Origin: CANDOC01 sp965261725
GTDB lineage: Bacteria; Pseudomonadota; Gammaproteobacteria; Pseudomonadales; Endozoicomonadaceae
Assembly: GCA_965261725.1 (NCBI GenBank)
Contig: CBDHDU010000002.1
Span: 62,001-126,000 of the forward strand
Reading direction: 5' to 3'
Length of the DNA stretch: 64,000 bases
In this document: in pieces, positions 13,267-22,058 of the stretch
How the letters are laid out: each line of letters opens with the position of its first letter
Numbering within the stretch: the first letter of the stretch is position 1
Notes under the pieces: generated by a model
Told to the model about the DNA's origin: nothing
What the model saw: only the letters and a program-made list of their open reading frames with translations
Databases searched by the model: none
Translations under genes and position numbers: made by a program

Positions 13267-13566
13267 CTATAGCGTTCTCGGAGTCAACACGCGGCGTGTT
13301 GCCGAGAACTGATTACCGAAAAGGTCTATCCCTTCCTGACGCATGGCTGTTGCATGATGATCAAAGTAGTTTTGCAGGCTTTGCATATCTTTTGTCTGGT
13401 AGTGAATGCAGAGTTGCAGTGATTCATCATCATTTTGTTCTTTAAATGTGGTTGCCTGTATAAAACCATCGAGCTGCAGAACATCTGACATATGGTGCTT
13501 TAGCCAGGTAATGAACTTATCCATAATGGTTGCTTGAATGTTCAGGTTCACTTCATAAATAACCAT
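13267..13566 (-). CDS. DUF4286-like small protein
   Basis: A 99-residue protein starting MVIYEVNLNIQATIMDKFI. It resembles the DUF4286 family of ferredoxin-fold-like proteins of unknown function. The ATG at 13566 lies five bases after a GAGGAG, whereas a GTG three bases earlier would be too close. It converges with the LysR gene with only six bases between stop codons. No signal peptide or catalytic motif is seen. Confidence 0.75.
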   Translation of the reverse strand: MVIYEVNLNIQATIMDKFITWLKHHMSDVLQLDGFIQATTFKEQNDDESLQLCIHYQTKDMQSLQNYFDHHATAMRQEGIDLFGNQFSATRRVLTPRTL

Positions 13567-13656
13567 CACAACTCCTCATTTTCTGGCCGTCATGTAACTG
13601 TCACCAAACCTTTATATAAAAGTGCATCACTGAAAATAAAAACAAAGGGTTTACCG

Positions 13657-15306
13657 ATGCAGCTTAAATCTGGATTGCTATTGGCTTCAGCGATCACCGC
13701 TTCAATTCTAGTCACGGGCTGCACAACCCATGGCGAGATGAATGCAAAAGCTGATAAACCGGCTTCGATGAAGTTAATCGGGCGCCATGCATCCAATATT
13801 TATTTTGATGGTGCGGCGGAAATTGTTGGCTGGCATCGCGGCAGTAACTCAATACTTGTAGTGAATGCCGGACGCGGCACCGTGGATGTGCTGGATGCAA
13901 CAGGGCTTAAGGGTGACGAGCTTGCTAACCCTAAAACTGCATCAAATATTCCTCTGCACACAACCATCAATGTTGCTTATGATGTGCGGGATATCCCGCT
14001 GGGTGCAGCCAACAGTGTTGCTGTAAGTGGGGATTTGCTCGCTGTAGCTGTCGGGAATAAGAATAAACAGGCACCGGGCATTGTTGCCTTTTATCGTCTC
14101 ACCTCAAGTGGCGAGGCGGTATTCAGTAATTACGTAACTGTTGGTGCGTTACCTGATATGGTGACATTTACGCCCGACGGACGTTATGCGTTAACGGCCA
14201 ATGAAGGTGAGCCTTCAAAGGATTATCGCTTTGATCCTGAAGGCAGCGTGTCGCTGATTGAGATTGAGGATAACCGGAAGGGTGGTCAGGTTCGCCATAT
14301 TCGATTTAACGCGTTCAACAAATCAGCGAGCCGTCATGCGGAGCTGCCATCCAGCGTACGGGTGTTTGGCCCGAATGCCACCGTTGCACAAGATCTTGAG
14401 CCGGAATATATCGCTATCAGCCCCAGTGGCAAAAAAGCATTTGTTTCCCTGCAGGAAAATAATGCCGTAGCCGTTATCGATATTAAAACTGCCGCTGTGG
14501 ATAAAATCGTAGCACTGGGTTACAAGAATTTCGGCGACTATGCCATTGATGCCAGCAATAAAGATGGCGGGGTTAATATCAAACCATGGAAGGGTGTTTA
14601 TGGCATGTACCAGCCCGATACTATGGCGGCTTATGAGTCCGCCGGAAAAACTTATTTTGTCAGTGCCAACGAAGGTGATGCCCGTGACTATGATGCTTTC
14701 TCGGAAGAAACACGGGCAGGAAAAGTCAGTGTTGTGGAAACTCACCCGAATGCAGCGGGCGTTGCAGATAAAAAACAGCTGGGACGTTTGAAAATAACAA
14801 CGACACTGGGTGATGCAGATCACGATGGTCGTTATGAAGAATTGTACGCTTACGGTGCACGCTCATTTTCCATCTGGGATGAAAACGGAGAACTGGTTTT
14901 TGATTCCGGCAGTGATTTTGAAGAGATCACTGCTGCCAGACTGGGTGGATTCTTTAACAATAACGATGATGCCTCAAAGGGTGACAGCCGCAGTGATGAC
15001 AAGGGACCTGAGCCGGAAGCGCTGGCTGTTGGACAGGTTGGGAATCGCACCTATGCCTTTGTCGGTCTGGAACGTACCGGTGGCATCATGATGTATGACA
15101 TTACCGATCCCGAAAAATCACACTTCGTCGATTACGTGCATAACCGTGCATTCGATGTGGATGTTGAAAAACATCCGGAGCTGGGAGGTGATTTATCGCC
15201 AGAAGGAATGGCGATTGTTACTGCAGCCAACAGCCCGACCGGTAAAACATTACTGATTGTCGGGCATGAAGTTTCCGGTTCAACCAGTGTTTATGAAATT
15301 GAGTAG
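13657..15306 (+). CDS. Choice-of-anchor I-type lipoprotein (beta-propeller-like)
   Basis: A 549-residue exported protein. I chose the ATG at 13657 because it follows AGGG and starts a lipoprotein signal, MQLKSGLLLASAITASILV followed by TGC, so Cys would be lipidated. The mature part has repeats of the propeller kind (PDMVTFTPDGRYALTANEGE, PEYIAISPSGKKAFVSLQEN) and the block YFVSANEGDARDYDAF, seen in choice-of-anchor I proteins and in some proteins annotated alkaline-phosphatase-like. An asparagine/aspartate-rich stretch (FFNNNDDASKGDSRSDDKGP) may bind calcium. The enzymatic role is unknown. It appears monocistronic. Confidence 0.75.
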   Translation: MQLKSGLLLASAITASILVTGCTTHGEMNAKADKPASMKLIGRHASNIYFDGAAEIVGWHRGSNSILVVNAGRGTVDVLDATGLKGDELANPKTASNIPLHTTINVAYDVRDIPLGAANSVAVSGDLLAVAVGNKNKQAPGIVAFYRLTSSGEAVFSNYVTVGALPDMVTFTPDGRYALTANEGEPSKDYRFDPEGSVSLIEIEDNRKGGQVRHIRFNAFNKSASRHAELPSSVRVFGPNATVAQDLEPEYIAISPSGKKAFVSLQENNAVAVIDIKTAAVDKIVALGYKNFGDYAIDASNKDGGVNIKPWKGVYGMYQPDTMAAYESAGKTYFVSANEGDARDYDAFSEETRAGKVSVVETHPNAAGVADKKQLGRLKITTTLGDADHDGRYEELYAYGARSFSIWDENGELVFDSGSDFEEITAARLGGFFNNNDDASKGDSRSDDKGPEPEALAVGQVGNRTYAFVGLERTGGIMMYDITDPEKSHFVDYVHNRAFDVDVEKHPELGGDLSPEGMAIVTAANSPTGKTLLIVGHEVSGSTSVYEIE

Positions 15307-15429
15307 CCGGCTATCCGCTACAACCGGCAAGTCGGCGGCACAAAAATAAAGCTGGCTTGCCTTTAGAACGAATAAGCATAACTATTTGTCCAATAAAACG
15401 AGTCCACAACTCTGTTATTGGAATAATTA

Positions 15430-16419
15430 ATGTTTAGATCCTTTTTCCTCAATAAGAAATGGTTAGCCTGGTCGCTACTGGGCTCGATCTCGATTTTGCT
15501 GGTCACCTGGTACAAGGTGCAGCTGGACGTAAAAATTAACGAATGGTTTGGTACCTTTTACAACACCATTCAGGATTCGTTGGGGAATCCGGGAAAAACT
15601 ACGTTTGATGAGTTTCTTAGCCAGTGTCTGACCTTTGTTGAAATCGCAGGCATTTATATTGTTGTTGCCGTGCTGCTTGAATTCTTTGTTAAGCATTATG
15701 TTTTCCGCTGGCGCACAGCAATGAATCAATACTATATGCTGAACTGGGGTAAGCTGCGCCATATTGAAGGTGCCGCTCAACGGGTACAGGAAGACACCAT
15801 GCGTTTTGCCCGTATTATGGAAACGCTGGGTGTTGCGCTGATGCGGTCACTGATGATGCTGGCTGCCTTTCTGCCGATTCTCTGGGGGCTGAGTGAGCAC
15901 GTAAAAGAGCTGCCGTGGATTGGCCCTGTCGATCAGGCGCTGGTGTTTATTGCCATTATTTCTGCGGCGGCAGGAACAATTTTGCTGGCGATTGTCGGCA
16001 TCAAGCTGCCCGGGCTGGAATTCAATAACCAGCGGGTTGAGGCGGCTTACCGTAAAGAGCTGGTGCTTGGGGAAGATCATGGCGAGCGGGCAGATCCGCC
16101 GACAGTAAAAGAACTCTATAATAATGTTCGCAAGAACTACTTTACCCTGTATAAGCACTACCTGTACTTCGATATTGCCAAGTGGTCTTACCTGCAGTTC
16201 ACCGTTATTGTGCCTTACATTGCCATGGGGCCAACGATTGTTGCCGGTGCCATTACGCTGGGTGCCATGCAGCAGGTGATCAGGGCTTTCGGTAAAGTTG
16301 AGGAATCGTTCCAGTTTCTGGTTAATTCATGGAGCGTTATCGTTGAACTGATCTCCATTTATAAGCGTCTGAAGGCTTTCGAGGACACAATTAAAGGTTC
16401 TTCTGATCTGGCTGCTTAA
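15430..16419 (+). CDS. SbmA/BacA-like peptide transporter, short form
   Basis: A 329-residue inner-membrane protein of the SbmA/BacA family, which imports peptides such as microcins and proline-rich antimicrobial peptides using the proton gradient. Conserved blocks are clear: FVKHYVFRWRTAMNQYYMLN, LRHIEGAAQRVQEDTMRFAR, GIKLPGLEFNNQRVEAAYRK and the terminal SIYKRLKAFE. E. coli SbmA has about 406 residues. This protein lacks about 75 at the N-terminus, equivalent to the first membrane helix and its loop, and starts with its own MFRSFFLNKKWLAWSLLG. No upstream in-frame extension resembles the missing part, so this looks like a natural short variant. Confidence 0.85.
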   Translation: MFRSFFLNKKWLAWSLLGSISILLVTWYKVQLDVKINEWFGTFYNTIQDSLGNPGKTTFDEFLSQCLTFVEIAGIYIVVAVLLEFFVKHYVFRWRTAMNQYYMLNWGKLRHIEGAAQRVQEDTMRFARIMETLGVALMRSLMMLAAFLPILWGLSEHVKELPWIGPVDQALVFIAIISAAAGTILLAIVGIKLPGLEFNNQRVEAAYRKELVLGEDHGERADPPTVKELYNNVRKNYFTLYKHYLYFDIAKWSYLQFTVIVPYIAMGPTIVAGAITLGAMQQVIRAFGKVEESFQFLVNSWSVIVELISIYKRLKAFEDTIKGSSDLAA

Positions 16420-16833
16420 GGCGGCTAATTGGAGATATCTCCGGAATCTGAAGATAACGCATTGAAAAATCAGTGGTATTTTCAGATTTTGGGGCTTTGA
16501 GTATTGGAAAATATACAAAAATTGTATATGCCGTAATAGATGCGGCTATTTCTGATATTGACGATTGACGGGCATGATGAGTAAAATTCATCGCCTTTTA
16601 CTGGGTTCCCTTTATTCCGGTGCCGTACTGGTGCGGCGATAATAAGAGCAGGCGTGCCTCCAATGGGTACGAATTCTGCTTTTCTGGCTGTGAGGGAACC
16701 GGGCCCACTGCGACTTTTTAAGTCGTATTTTAATCTGAAGCCATGCTTGTCGGTGCTTGTGTCGCCAGTGACATACGTTTCCTCAGAAGCGTCGATGGTG
16801 TGATTTAGAAAAGAAATAGTTGGAGTTCGCCGA
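16420..16833 (+). promoter_or_regulatory. str operon promoter and leader
   Basis: A 414-nt spacer before rpsL. TTGACG (16558-16563) and TAAAAT (16582-16587) are separated by 18 bases and make a good sigma-70 promoter. A small hairpin ATATACAA/TTGTATAT (16511-16529) upstream may end the previous transcript. Downstream, CGACTT-TTT-AAGTCG (16711-16725) is followed by a T-rich stretch and could be a weak attenuator. The leader from promoter to rpsL is about 240 nt. Confidence 0.6.
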
Positions 16834-17208
16834 ATGGCAACCATTAACCAGCTTGTACGCAAGCCTCGCAAGCGCAAGGTCCAAAAGACCGACGTGCCTG
16901 CACTGCAAAGCTGCCCGCAGAAGCGTGGCGTTTGCACACGTGTTTACACCACGACTCCTAAGAAGCCTAACTCCGCTCTGCGTAAGGTTTGCCGTGTGCG
17001 CCTGACCAACGGTTTTGAGGTTACCTCTTACATCGGTGGTGAAGGTCACAACCTGCAGGAACACTCCGTTGTTCTGATCCGTGGCGGTCGTGTAAAAGAC
17101 TTGCCAGGTGTTCGTTACCATACCGTACGCGGTAGCCTGGATACCCAGGGCGTTAACGATCGTAAGCAGGGCCGTTCCAAGTACGGTACCAAGAAGCCTA
17201 AATCCTGA
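16834..17208 (+). CDS. rpsL: 30S ribosomal protein S12
   Basis: A 124-residue decoding-centre protein that monitors codon-anticodon pairing. TTPKKPNSALRK and GGRVKDLPGVRYH carry the wild-type lysines whose changes give streptomycin resistance, so the sequence predicts a sensitive type. The start follows GGAG. It is the first gene of the str operon, 255 nt ahead of rpsG. Confidence 0.98.
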   Translation: MATINQLVRKPRKRKVQKTDVPALQSCPQKRGVCTRVYTTTPKKPNSALRKVCRVRLTNGFEVTSYIGGEGHNLQEHSVVLIRGGRVKDLPGVRYHTVRGSLDTQGVNDRKQGRSKYGTKKPKS

Positions 17209-17463
17209 TTTAGCGTCAAGTCGCATTCTGTTGGGCTATTTTCCTCTTAAGGAATCTGTGCTCCGCCAACTGCGTTTACAGAGTGTGCTTCTCGCCCAGC
17301 TTTTAGCTGTTATGACAGCTTGTCTGCGCAAACCCCGACTTATATGTGGGTGTGCGTGGGTAGAGTTAAAGTAGACAGATAAGAGTAAGGCCGAGTCAAA
17401 GCTTGATCTGAGCTGTTTTAAAGCTTGATCTCGGAAATAACCTGAAGGTTTGAGGACTTATCA
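17209..17463 (+). promoter_or_regulatory. rpsL-rpsG spacer, candidate S7 autoregulatory site
   Basis: This 255-nt spacer is much longer than the roughly 100 nt of E. coli, where S7 binds between rpsL and rpsG to repress translation. The segment AAAGCTTGATCT occurs twice (17398-17409 and 17420-17431) shortly before the rpsG start. No terminator is seen. S7 binding is inferred from position alone. Confidence 0.4.
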
Positions 17464-17934
17464 ATGCCTAGAAGAAGAGTCGTCGCCAAACGCGACGTGT
17501 TGCCGGATCCAAAATTCGGAAACAAAACCCTGGCTAAATTCATCAACCACGTGATGATTAGCGGTAAAAAATCTGTTGCTGAGCGTATCGTATACGGTGC
17601 CCTGGATCGCATTCTGGAGCGCGGCAACGAAAACCCGCTGGACGTGTTTGAAAAGGCGCTGGAATCCATCGCGCCTGTAGTTGAGGTTAAATCCCGTCGT
17701 GTGGGTGGTGCTACCTACCAGGTGCCCGTAGAAGTTCGCCCATCCCGTCGTACAGCACTGGCCATGCGTTGGCTGGTAGACGCAGCGCGTAAGCGTGGCG
17801 AGAAATCCATGGATCTGCGCCTGGCTGGCGAGATGCTGGATGCTGCTGAAAACAAAGGTGCCGCCGTCAAGAAGCGTGAAGACGTGCACCGTATGGCAGA
17901 AGCCAACAAGGCCTTCTCCCACTACCGTTTCTAA
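17464..17934 (+). CDS. rpsG: 30S ribosomal protein S7
   Basis: A 156-residue primary 16S rRNA-binding protein that nucleates assembly of the 30S head. It opens with PRRRVVAKRDVLPDPKFGN and contains the RPSRRTALAMRWLVDAAR helix near the exit channel. In E. coli S7 is also the translational repressor of this operon. The stop is 18 nt before the fusA start. Confidence 0.98.
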   Translation: MPRRRVVAKRDVLPDPKFGNKTLAKFINHVMISGKKSVAERIVYGALDRILERGNENPLDVFEKALESIAPVVEVKSRRVGGATYQVPVEVRPSRRTALAMRWLVDAARKRGEKSMDLRLAGEMLDAAENKGAAVKKREDVHRMAEANKAFSHYRF

Positions 17935-17952
17935 CACCCAGAGGATTGCACT

Positions 17953-20055
17953 GTGGCCCGTAAAACTCCGATCAGCCGCTACCGTAACATCGGTATCTGT
18001 GCGCACGTCGATGCGGGTAAGACCACTACCACTGAGCGTGTTCTGTTCTACACCGGTCTTTCTCACAAGATCGGTGAAGTACATGACGGCGCTGCTACCA
18101 TGGACTGGATGGAGCAGGAACAGGAGCGTGGTATCACCATTACTTCTGCTGCTACCACTTGTTTCTGGCGTGGTATGGATGCTCAGTTTGATGAGCATCG
18201 CGTTAACATTATTGACACCCCCGGACACGTTGACTTTACCATTGAGGTAGAGCGTTCCCTGCGTGTACTGGACGGCGCTGTTGTTGTGTTATGTGGCTCT
18301 TCCGGCGTACAGCCCCAGACTGAAACAGTTTGGCGTCAGGCTAACAAATATGAAGTTCCGCGTATGGTTTTCGTCAACAAGATGGACCGTGCCGGCGCTG
18401 ACTACATGATGGTTGTTGAACAGCTAAAAGATCGCCTTGGCGCGAGCGCTGTTCCAATGCAGATGACCATCGGTGCAGAAGACGAGTTCAAGGGTGTTGT
18501 CGACCTGGTTAAAATGAAAGCTATCATCTGGAATGAAGCTGACCAGGGTATGACCTTCACCTATGAGGATATCCCGGCTGAACTGGCTGATACCTGCGCA
18601 GAAATGCACGAGTACCTGGTTGAGTCTGCTGCCGAAGCTTCCGAAGAAATGATGGAAAGGTACCTTGAAGAAGGTGAGCTGTCCGAGGAAGAAATCAAGG
18701 CTGGTATCCGTGCCCGCACCCTGGCGAACGAAATTATCCCCGTATTCGGTGGATCTGCGTTCAAGAACAAGGGTGTGCAGGCAGTACTGGACGCTGTTAT
18801 CGAATACATGCCTTCTCCGAAGGAAGTAAAAGCGATCGAGGGTACGCTGGAAGACGGCGAAACCGTAGAAACTCGTGAAGCTGATGACAATGCTCCGTTT
18901 TCTGCTCTGGCATTCAAGATTGCTACCGACCCGTTTGTGGGTACGCTGACATTCGTACGTAACTATTCCGGTATTCTGAAATCCGGTGACACTGTTTTCA
19001 ACTCTGTTAAAGAGAAGCGTGAACGTGTTGGTCGTATGGTGCAGATGCACGCGAACAATCGCGAAGAGCTTAAAGAGTGTCTGGCGGGTGACATCGTGGC
19101 CCTGATCGGCCTGAAAGATGTGACCACTGGTGATACCTTGTGCAGCATGGACAAGAAAATTGTCCTGGAGCGCATGGAATTCCCGGATCCGGTAATCTCC
19201 GTAGCTGTTGAACCTAAGTCCAAAGCGGACCAGGAAAAGATGGGTATCGCACTGGGCAAGCTGGCTCAGGAAGATCCTTCTTTCCGTGTTCACACTGACG
19301 AAGAAACCGGTCAGACCATCATCTCCGGTATGGGTGAGCTGCACCTGGATATCCTTGTTGACCGTATGCGTCGTGAATTCAACGTAGAGGCCAACATTGG
19401 TAAGCCGCAGGTTGCTTACCGTGAGAAGATCACTCAGTCTGTTGAAATCAACCACAAGTTCGCTCGTCAGAGTGGTGGTCGTGGTCAGTACGGTCACGTT
19501 GTGATTGAATTCTCCCCGGCTGAAGGTGATGACGAAGGCTTGGAGTTCCTGAACGAAATCGTTGGTGGTGTTATTCCGAAGGAATACATCCCGGCTATCG
19601 AGAAAGGTGTCTCCGAACAGATGAAGAACGGTGTTCTGGCTGGCTACCCGCTGCTGGGCCTGAAGGCGCGTCTGTTTGACGGCTCTTTCCACGATGTTGA
19701 CTCCAGTGAGATGGCGTTTAAAATCGCTGCATCTCAGGCAACCAAGTTGCTGAAGGACAAGGGCGCGCGTCCTGTTCTGATGGAGCCGATGATGCAGGTG
19801 GAAGTTGTCACTCCGGAAGACTACATGGGTGATGTCATGGGTGACCTGAACCGTCGTCGCGGTCTGGTCCAGGGCATGGAAGACACTCCGTCAGGCAAGA
19901 CCATTCGCGCTCAGGTACCTCTGGGTGAAATGTTTGGTTACGCTACCGACCTGCGTTCTGCAACACAGGGTCGAGCTACATACTCCATGGAATTTAGCGA
20001 ATATGCGGAAGCTCCGATGAATATCGCTGAATCTGTGATGAAGAACCAGGGTTAA
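17953..20055 (+). CDS. fusA: Elongation factor G
   Basis: A 700-residue translocation GTPase. The start is GTG at 17953, preceded by GAGG. G-domain motifs are all present: AHVDAGKTTT (near residues 17-26), RGITI, DTPGHVDFT and NKMD. Domain IV contains SGGRGQYGHVVIE. It moves tRNA and mRNA through the ribosome and, with RRF, recycles it. It lies between rpsG and tuf in the standard str order. Confidence 0.98.
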   Translation: MARKTPISRYRNIGICAHVDAGKTTTTERVLFYTGLSHKIGEVHDGAATMDWMEQEQERGITITSAATTCFWRGMDAQFDEHRVNIIDTPGHVDFTIEVERSLRVLDGAVVVLCGSSGVQPQTETVWRQANKYEVPRMVFVNKMDRAGADYMMVVEQLKDRLGASAVPMQMTIGAEDEFKGVVDLVKMKAIIWNEADQGMTFTYEDIPAELADTCAEMHEYLVESAAEASEEMMERYLEEGELSEEEIKAGIRARTLANEIIPVFGGSAFKNKGVQAVLDAVIEYMPSPKEVKAIEGTLEDGETVETREADDNAPFSALAFKIATDPFVGTLTFVRNYSGILKSGDTVFNSVKEKRERVGRMVQMHANNREELKECLAGDIVALIGLKDVTTGDTLCSMDKKIVLERMEFPDPVISVAVEPKSKADQEKMGIALGKLAQEDPSFRVHTDEETGQTIISGMGELHLDILVDRMRREFNVEANIGKPQVAYREKITQSVEINHKFARQSGGRGQYGHVVIEFSPAEGDDEGLEFLNEIVGGVIPKEYIPAIEKGVSEQMKNGVLAGYPLLGLKARLFDGSFHDVDSSEMAFKIAASQATKLLKDKGARPVLMEPMMQVEVVTPEDYMGDVMGDLNRRRGLVQGMEDTPSGKTIRAQVPLGEMFGYATDLRSATQGRATYSMEFSEYAEAPMNIAESVMKNQG

Positions 20056-20093
20056 TTCCTGATCCACTTTTGAACATTTAAGGGCTAAGTGAC

Positions 20094-21287
20094 ATGGCTA
20101 AGGAAAAGTTTGAACGTAACAAGCCGCACGTTAACGTTGGTACCATCGGTCACGTTGACCACGGTAAAACCACGCTGACTGCTGCTCTGACTCGCGTATG
20201 TGCTGAAGTTTTCGGTGGCGAAGCTAAAGCTTTTGATCAGATCGACAACGCTCCTGAAGAGCGTGAGCGTGGTATCACCATCTCTACTGCGCATGTAGAG
20301 TACGATTCCACCGTACGTCACTACGCGCACGTAGACTGCCCAGGACACGCTGACTACGTTAAGAACATGATCACCGGTGCTGCTCAGATGGACGGCGCTA
20401 TCCTGGTTTGTTCCGCTGCTGACGGCCCCATGCCTCAGACTCGTGAGCACATCCTGCTGTCCCGTCAGGTTGGTGTACCATACATCGTTGTATTCCTGAA
20501 CAAAGCAGACATGGTTGACGACGAAGAGCTGCTGGAACTGGTAGAAATGGAAGTTCGCGAACTGCTGAGCCAGTACGACTTCCCGGGTGACGACACTCCA
20601 ATCATCACCGGTTCTGCTCTGATGGCGTTGAACGGCGAAGACGCTAACGAAATGGGTACCACCGCTGTTAAGAAGCTGGTTGAAACCCTGGACGAGTACA
20701 TCCCTGAGCCAGAGCGCGCAATCGACCAGCCTTTCCTGCTGCCGATTGAAGACGTATTCTCCATCGCTGGTCGTGGTACCGTTGTTACCGGTCGTGTAGA
20801 GCGCGGTATCGTTAAGGTCGGTGAAGAGATCGAGATCGTTGGTGTTAAAGAAACCACCAAGACTACCGTAACCGGCGTTGAAATGTTCCGTAAGCTGCTG
20901 GACGAAGGTCGTGCAGGTGAGAACATTGGTGCGCTGCTGCGTGGTGTTAAGCGTGAAGAGGTTGAGCGTGGTCAGGTTCTGGCTAAGCCGGGTTCTATCA
21001 CTCCTCACACCAAGTTCGAGTCTGAAGTCTACATTCTGTCCAAGGACGAAGGTGGTCGTCATACTCCGTTCTTCAAAGGCTACCGTCCTCAGTTCTACTT
21101 CCGTACTACTGACGTAACCGGTTCCTGCGAGCTGCCAGAAGGCGTTGAAATGGTAATGCCTGGTGACAACGTAAACATGGTTGCCACCCTGATCTGCCCA
21201 ATCGCTATGGACGAAGGTCTGCGCTTCGCTATCCGTGAAGGTGGTCGTACCGTAGGTGCGGGTGTTGTTGCTAAGATCATCGAGTGA
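20094..21287 (+). CDS. tuf: Elongation factor Tu
   Basis: A 397-residue GTPase that delivers aminoacyl-tRNA. The motifs are GHVDHGKTTL, RGITIS, DCPGHADY and NKADMVDD. It is 38 nt after fusA. This is the str-operon copy (tufA position). Many gammaproteobacteria keep a second copy near the rplKA cluster, which would lie outside this window. Confidence 0.98.
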   Translation: MAKEKFERNKPHVNVGTIGHVDHGKTTLTAALTRVCAEVFGGEAKAFDQIDNAPEERERGITISTAHVEYDSTVRHYAHVDCPGHADYVKNMITGAAQMDGAILVCSAADGPMPQTREHILLSRQVGVPYIVVFLNKADMVDDEELLELVEMEVRELLSQYDFPGDDTPIITGSALMALNGEDANEMGTTAVKKLVETLDEYIPEPERAIDQPFLLPIEDVFSIAGRGTVVTGRVERGIVKVGEEIEIVGVKETTKTTVTGVEMFRKLLDEGRAGENIGALLRGVKREEVERGQVLAKPGSITPHTKFESEVYILSKDEGGRHTPFFKGYRPQFYFRTTDVTGSCELPEGVEMVMPGDNVNMVATLICPIAMDEGLRFAIREGGRTVGAGVVAKIIE

Positions 21288-21318
21288 TAAATCACTAGAT
21301 ATCGTTAAGTAGTAACAC

Positions 21319-21352
21319 AGAAGAGCCCGGTTTTTATAAGCCGGGTTCTTCT
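21319..21352 (+). terminator. str operon terminator
   Basis: AGAAGAGCCCGG and CCGGGTTCTTCT form a twelve-pair stem (one G-T pair) around a ten-base loop, 31 nt after tuf. The trailing sequence CTATATCTA is only modestly T-rich, so termination may be partial. A separate promoter for the S10 operon follows. Confidence 0.75.
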
Positions 21353-21469
21353 ATATCTACGCTAGATACTGACTCTTTTTCTTAACGCTAAGAATTAATA
21401 TAGGGTCGGCGTTGAGCAATGAATGAATGGGCTTGAAAAGAGCCATAGGCGCTCTTTGCTGTTTATTTA

Positions 21470-21498
21470 TTGACTCTTTTTATTGACATCAGTAGAAT
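21470..21498 (+). promoter_or_regulatory. S10 operon promoter
   Basis: TTGACT (21470-21475) and TAGAAT (21493-21498) are separated by 17 bases, close to the sigma-70 consensus. A second TTGACA lies in the spacer at 21483. Transcription would begin near 21505, leaving about 65 nt of leader before rpsJ. That is much shorter than the L4-responsive S10 leader of E. coli. Confidence 0.7.
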
Positions 21499-21569
21499 TT
21501 CGCCTCCTTTTGTCATGACAACATTGATTGTCTGGCGTTGTTCTTTTTTATGTTGCGGAGTTTGAGTGA

Positions 21570-21893
21570 ATGGCTACTCAACCAAAAACACAACAGATTC
21601 GTATCCGTTTGAAGGCGTTTGATCACAAGCTGATCGATCAGTCCACACAAGAAATCGTGGACACCGCCAAGCGTACTGGCGCGCAGGTTCGTGGTCCTAT
21701 CCCACTGCCGACCCGTAAAGAACGCTTCACCGTACTGATCTCCCCTCACGTCAACAAAGACGCTCGTGACCAGTACGAGATCCGCACTCATAAGCGTATG
21801 ATCGACATCGTTGAGCCAACAGAGAAGACTGTTGACGCTCTGATGAAGCTGGACCTGGCTGCAGGCGTTGAGGTTCAGATCAGTCTCGGTTAA
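21570..21893 (+). CDS. rpsJ: 30S ribosomal protein S10
   Basis: A 107-residue protein, four longer than E. coli S10 at the N-terminus (MATQPKTQQIRIRLKAFDH). S10 sits in the 30S head and also acts as NusE in antitermination with NusB. PLPTRKERFTVLISPHVNKD is the conserved loop. It opens the S10 operon and is separated from rplC by an unusual 165-nt structured spacer. Confidence 0.98.
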   Translation: MATQPKTQQIRIRLKAFDHKLIDQSTQEIVDTAKRTGAQVRGPIPLPTRKERFTVLISPHVNKDARDQYEIRTHKRMIDIVEPTEKTVDALMKLDLAAGVEVQISLG

Positions 21894-21948
21894 TAGCCGG
21901 ATTGTTCTAGAAGCAGATCGCTTTTAGGCAGTTAGTTAGGAGCTATAC

Positions 21949-22040
21949 CGGGGCTGTACATTGCATTACCTGTAAAAAGGAAATGTGCAGGCCTGTGTGT
22001 AACGCTCTGGAATGGGCGGCCATAGCGGGTAACAGCCCCG
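21949..22040 (+). promoter_or_regulatory. Structured rpsJ-rplC spacer
   Basis: CGGGGCTGT (21949-21957) and ACAGCCCCG (22032-22040) are perfectly complementary over nine bases and would close a 74-nt domain, ending shortly before the rplC Shine-Dalgarno GAGAGG. There is no T-tract. In E. coli the operon-controlling leader lies before rpsJ, not after it, so this could be a relocated L4 or other ribosomal-protein site, or a processing element. The function is inference. Confidence 0.45.
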
Positions 22041-22058
22041 TACACAAGAGAGGTTAAT

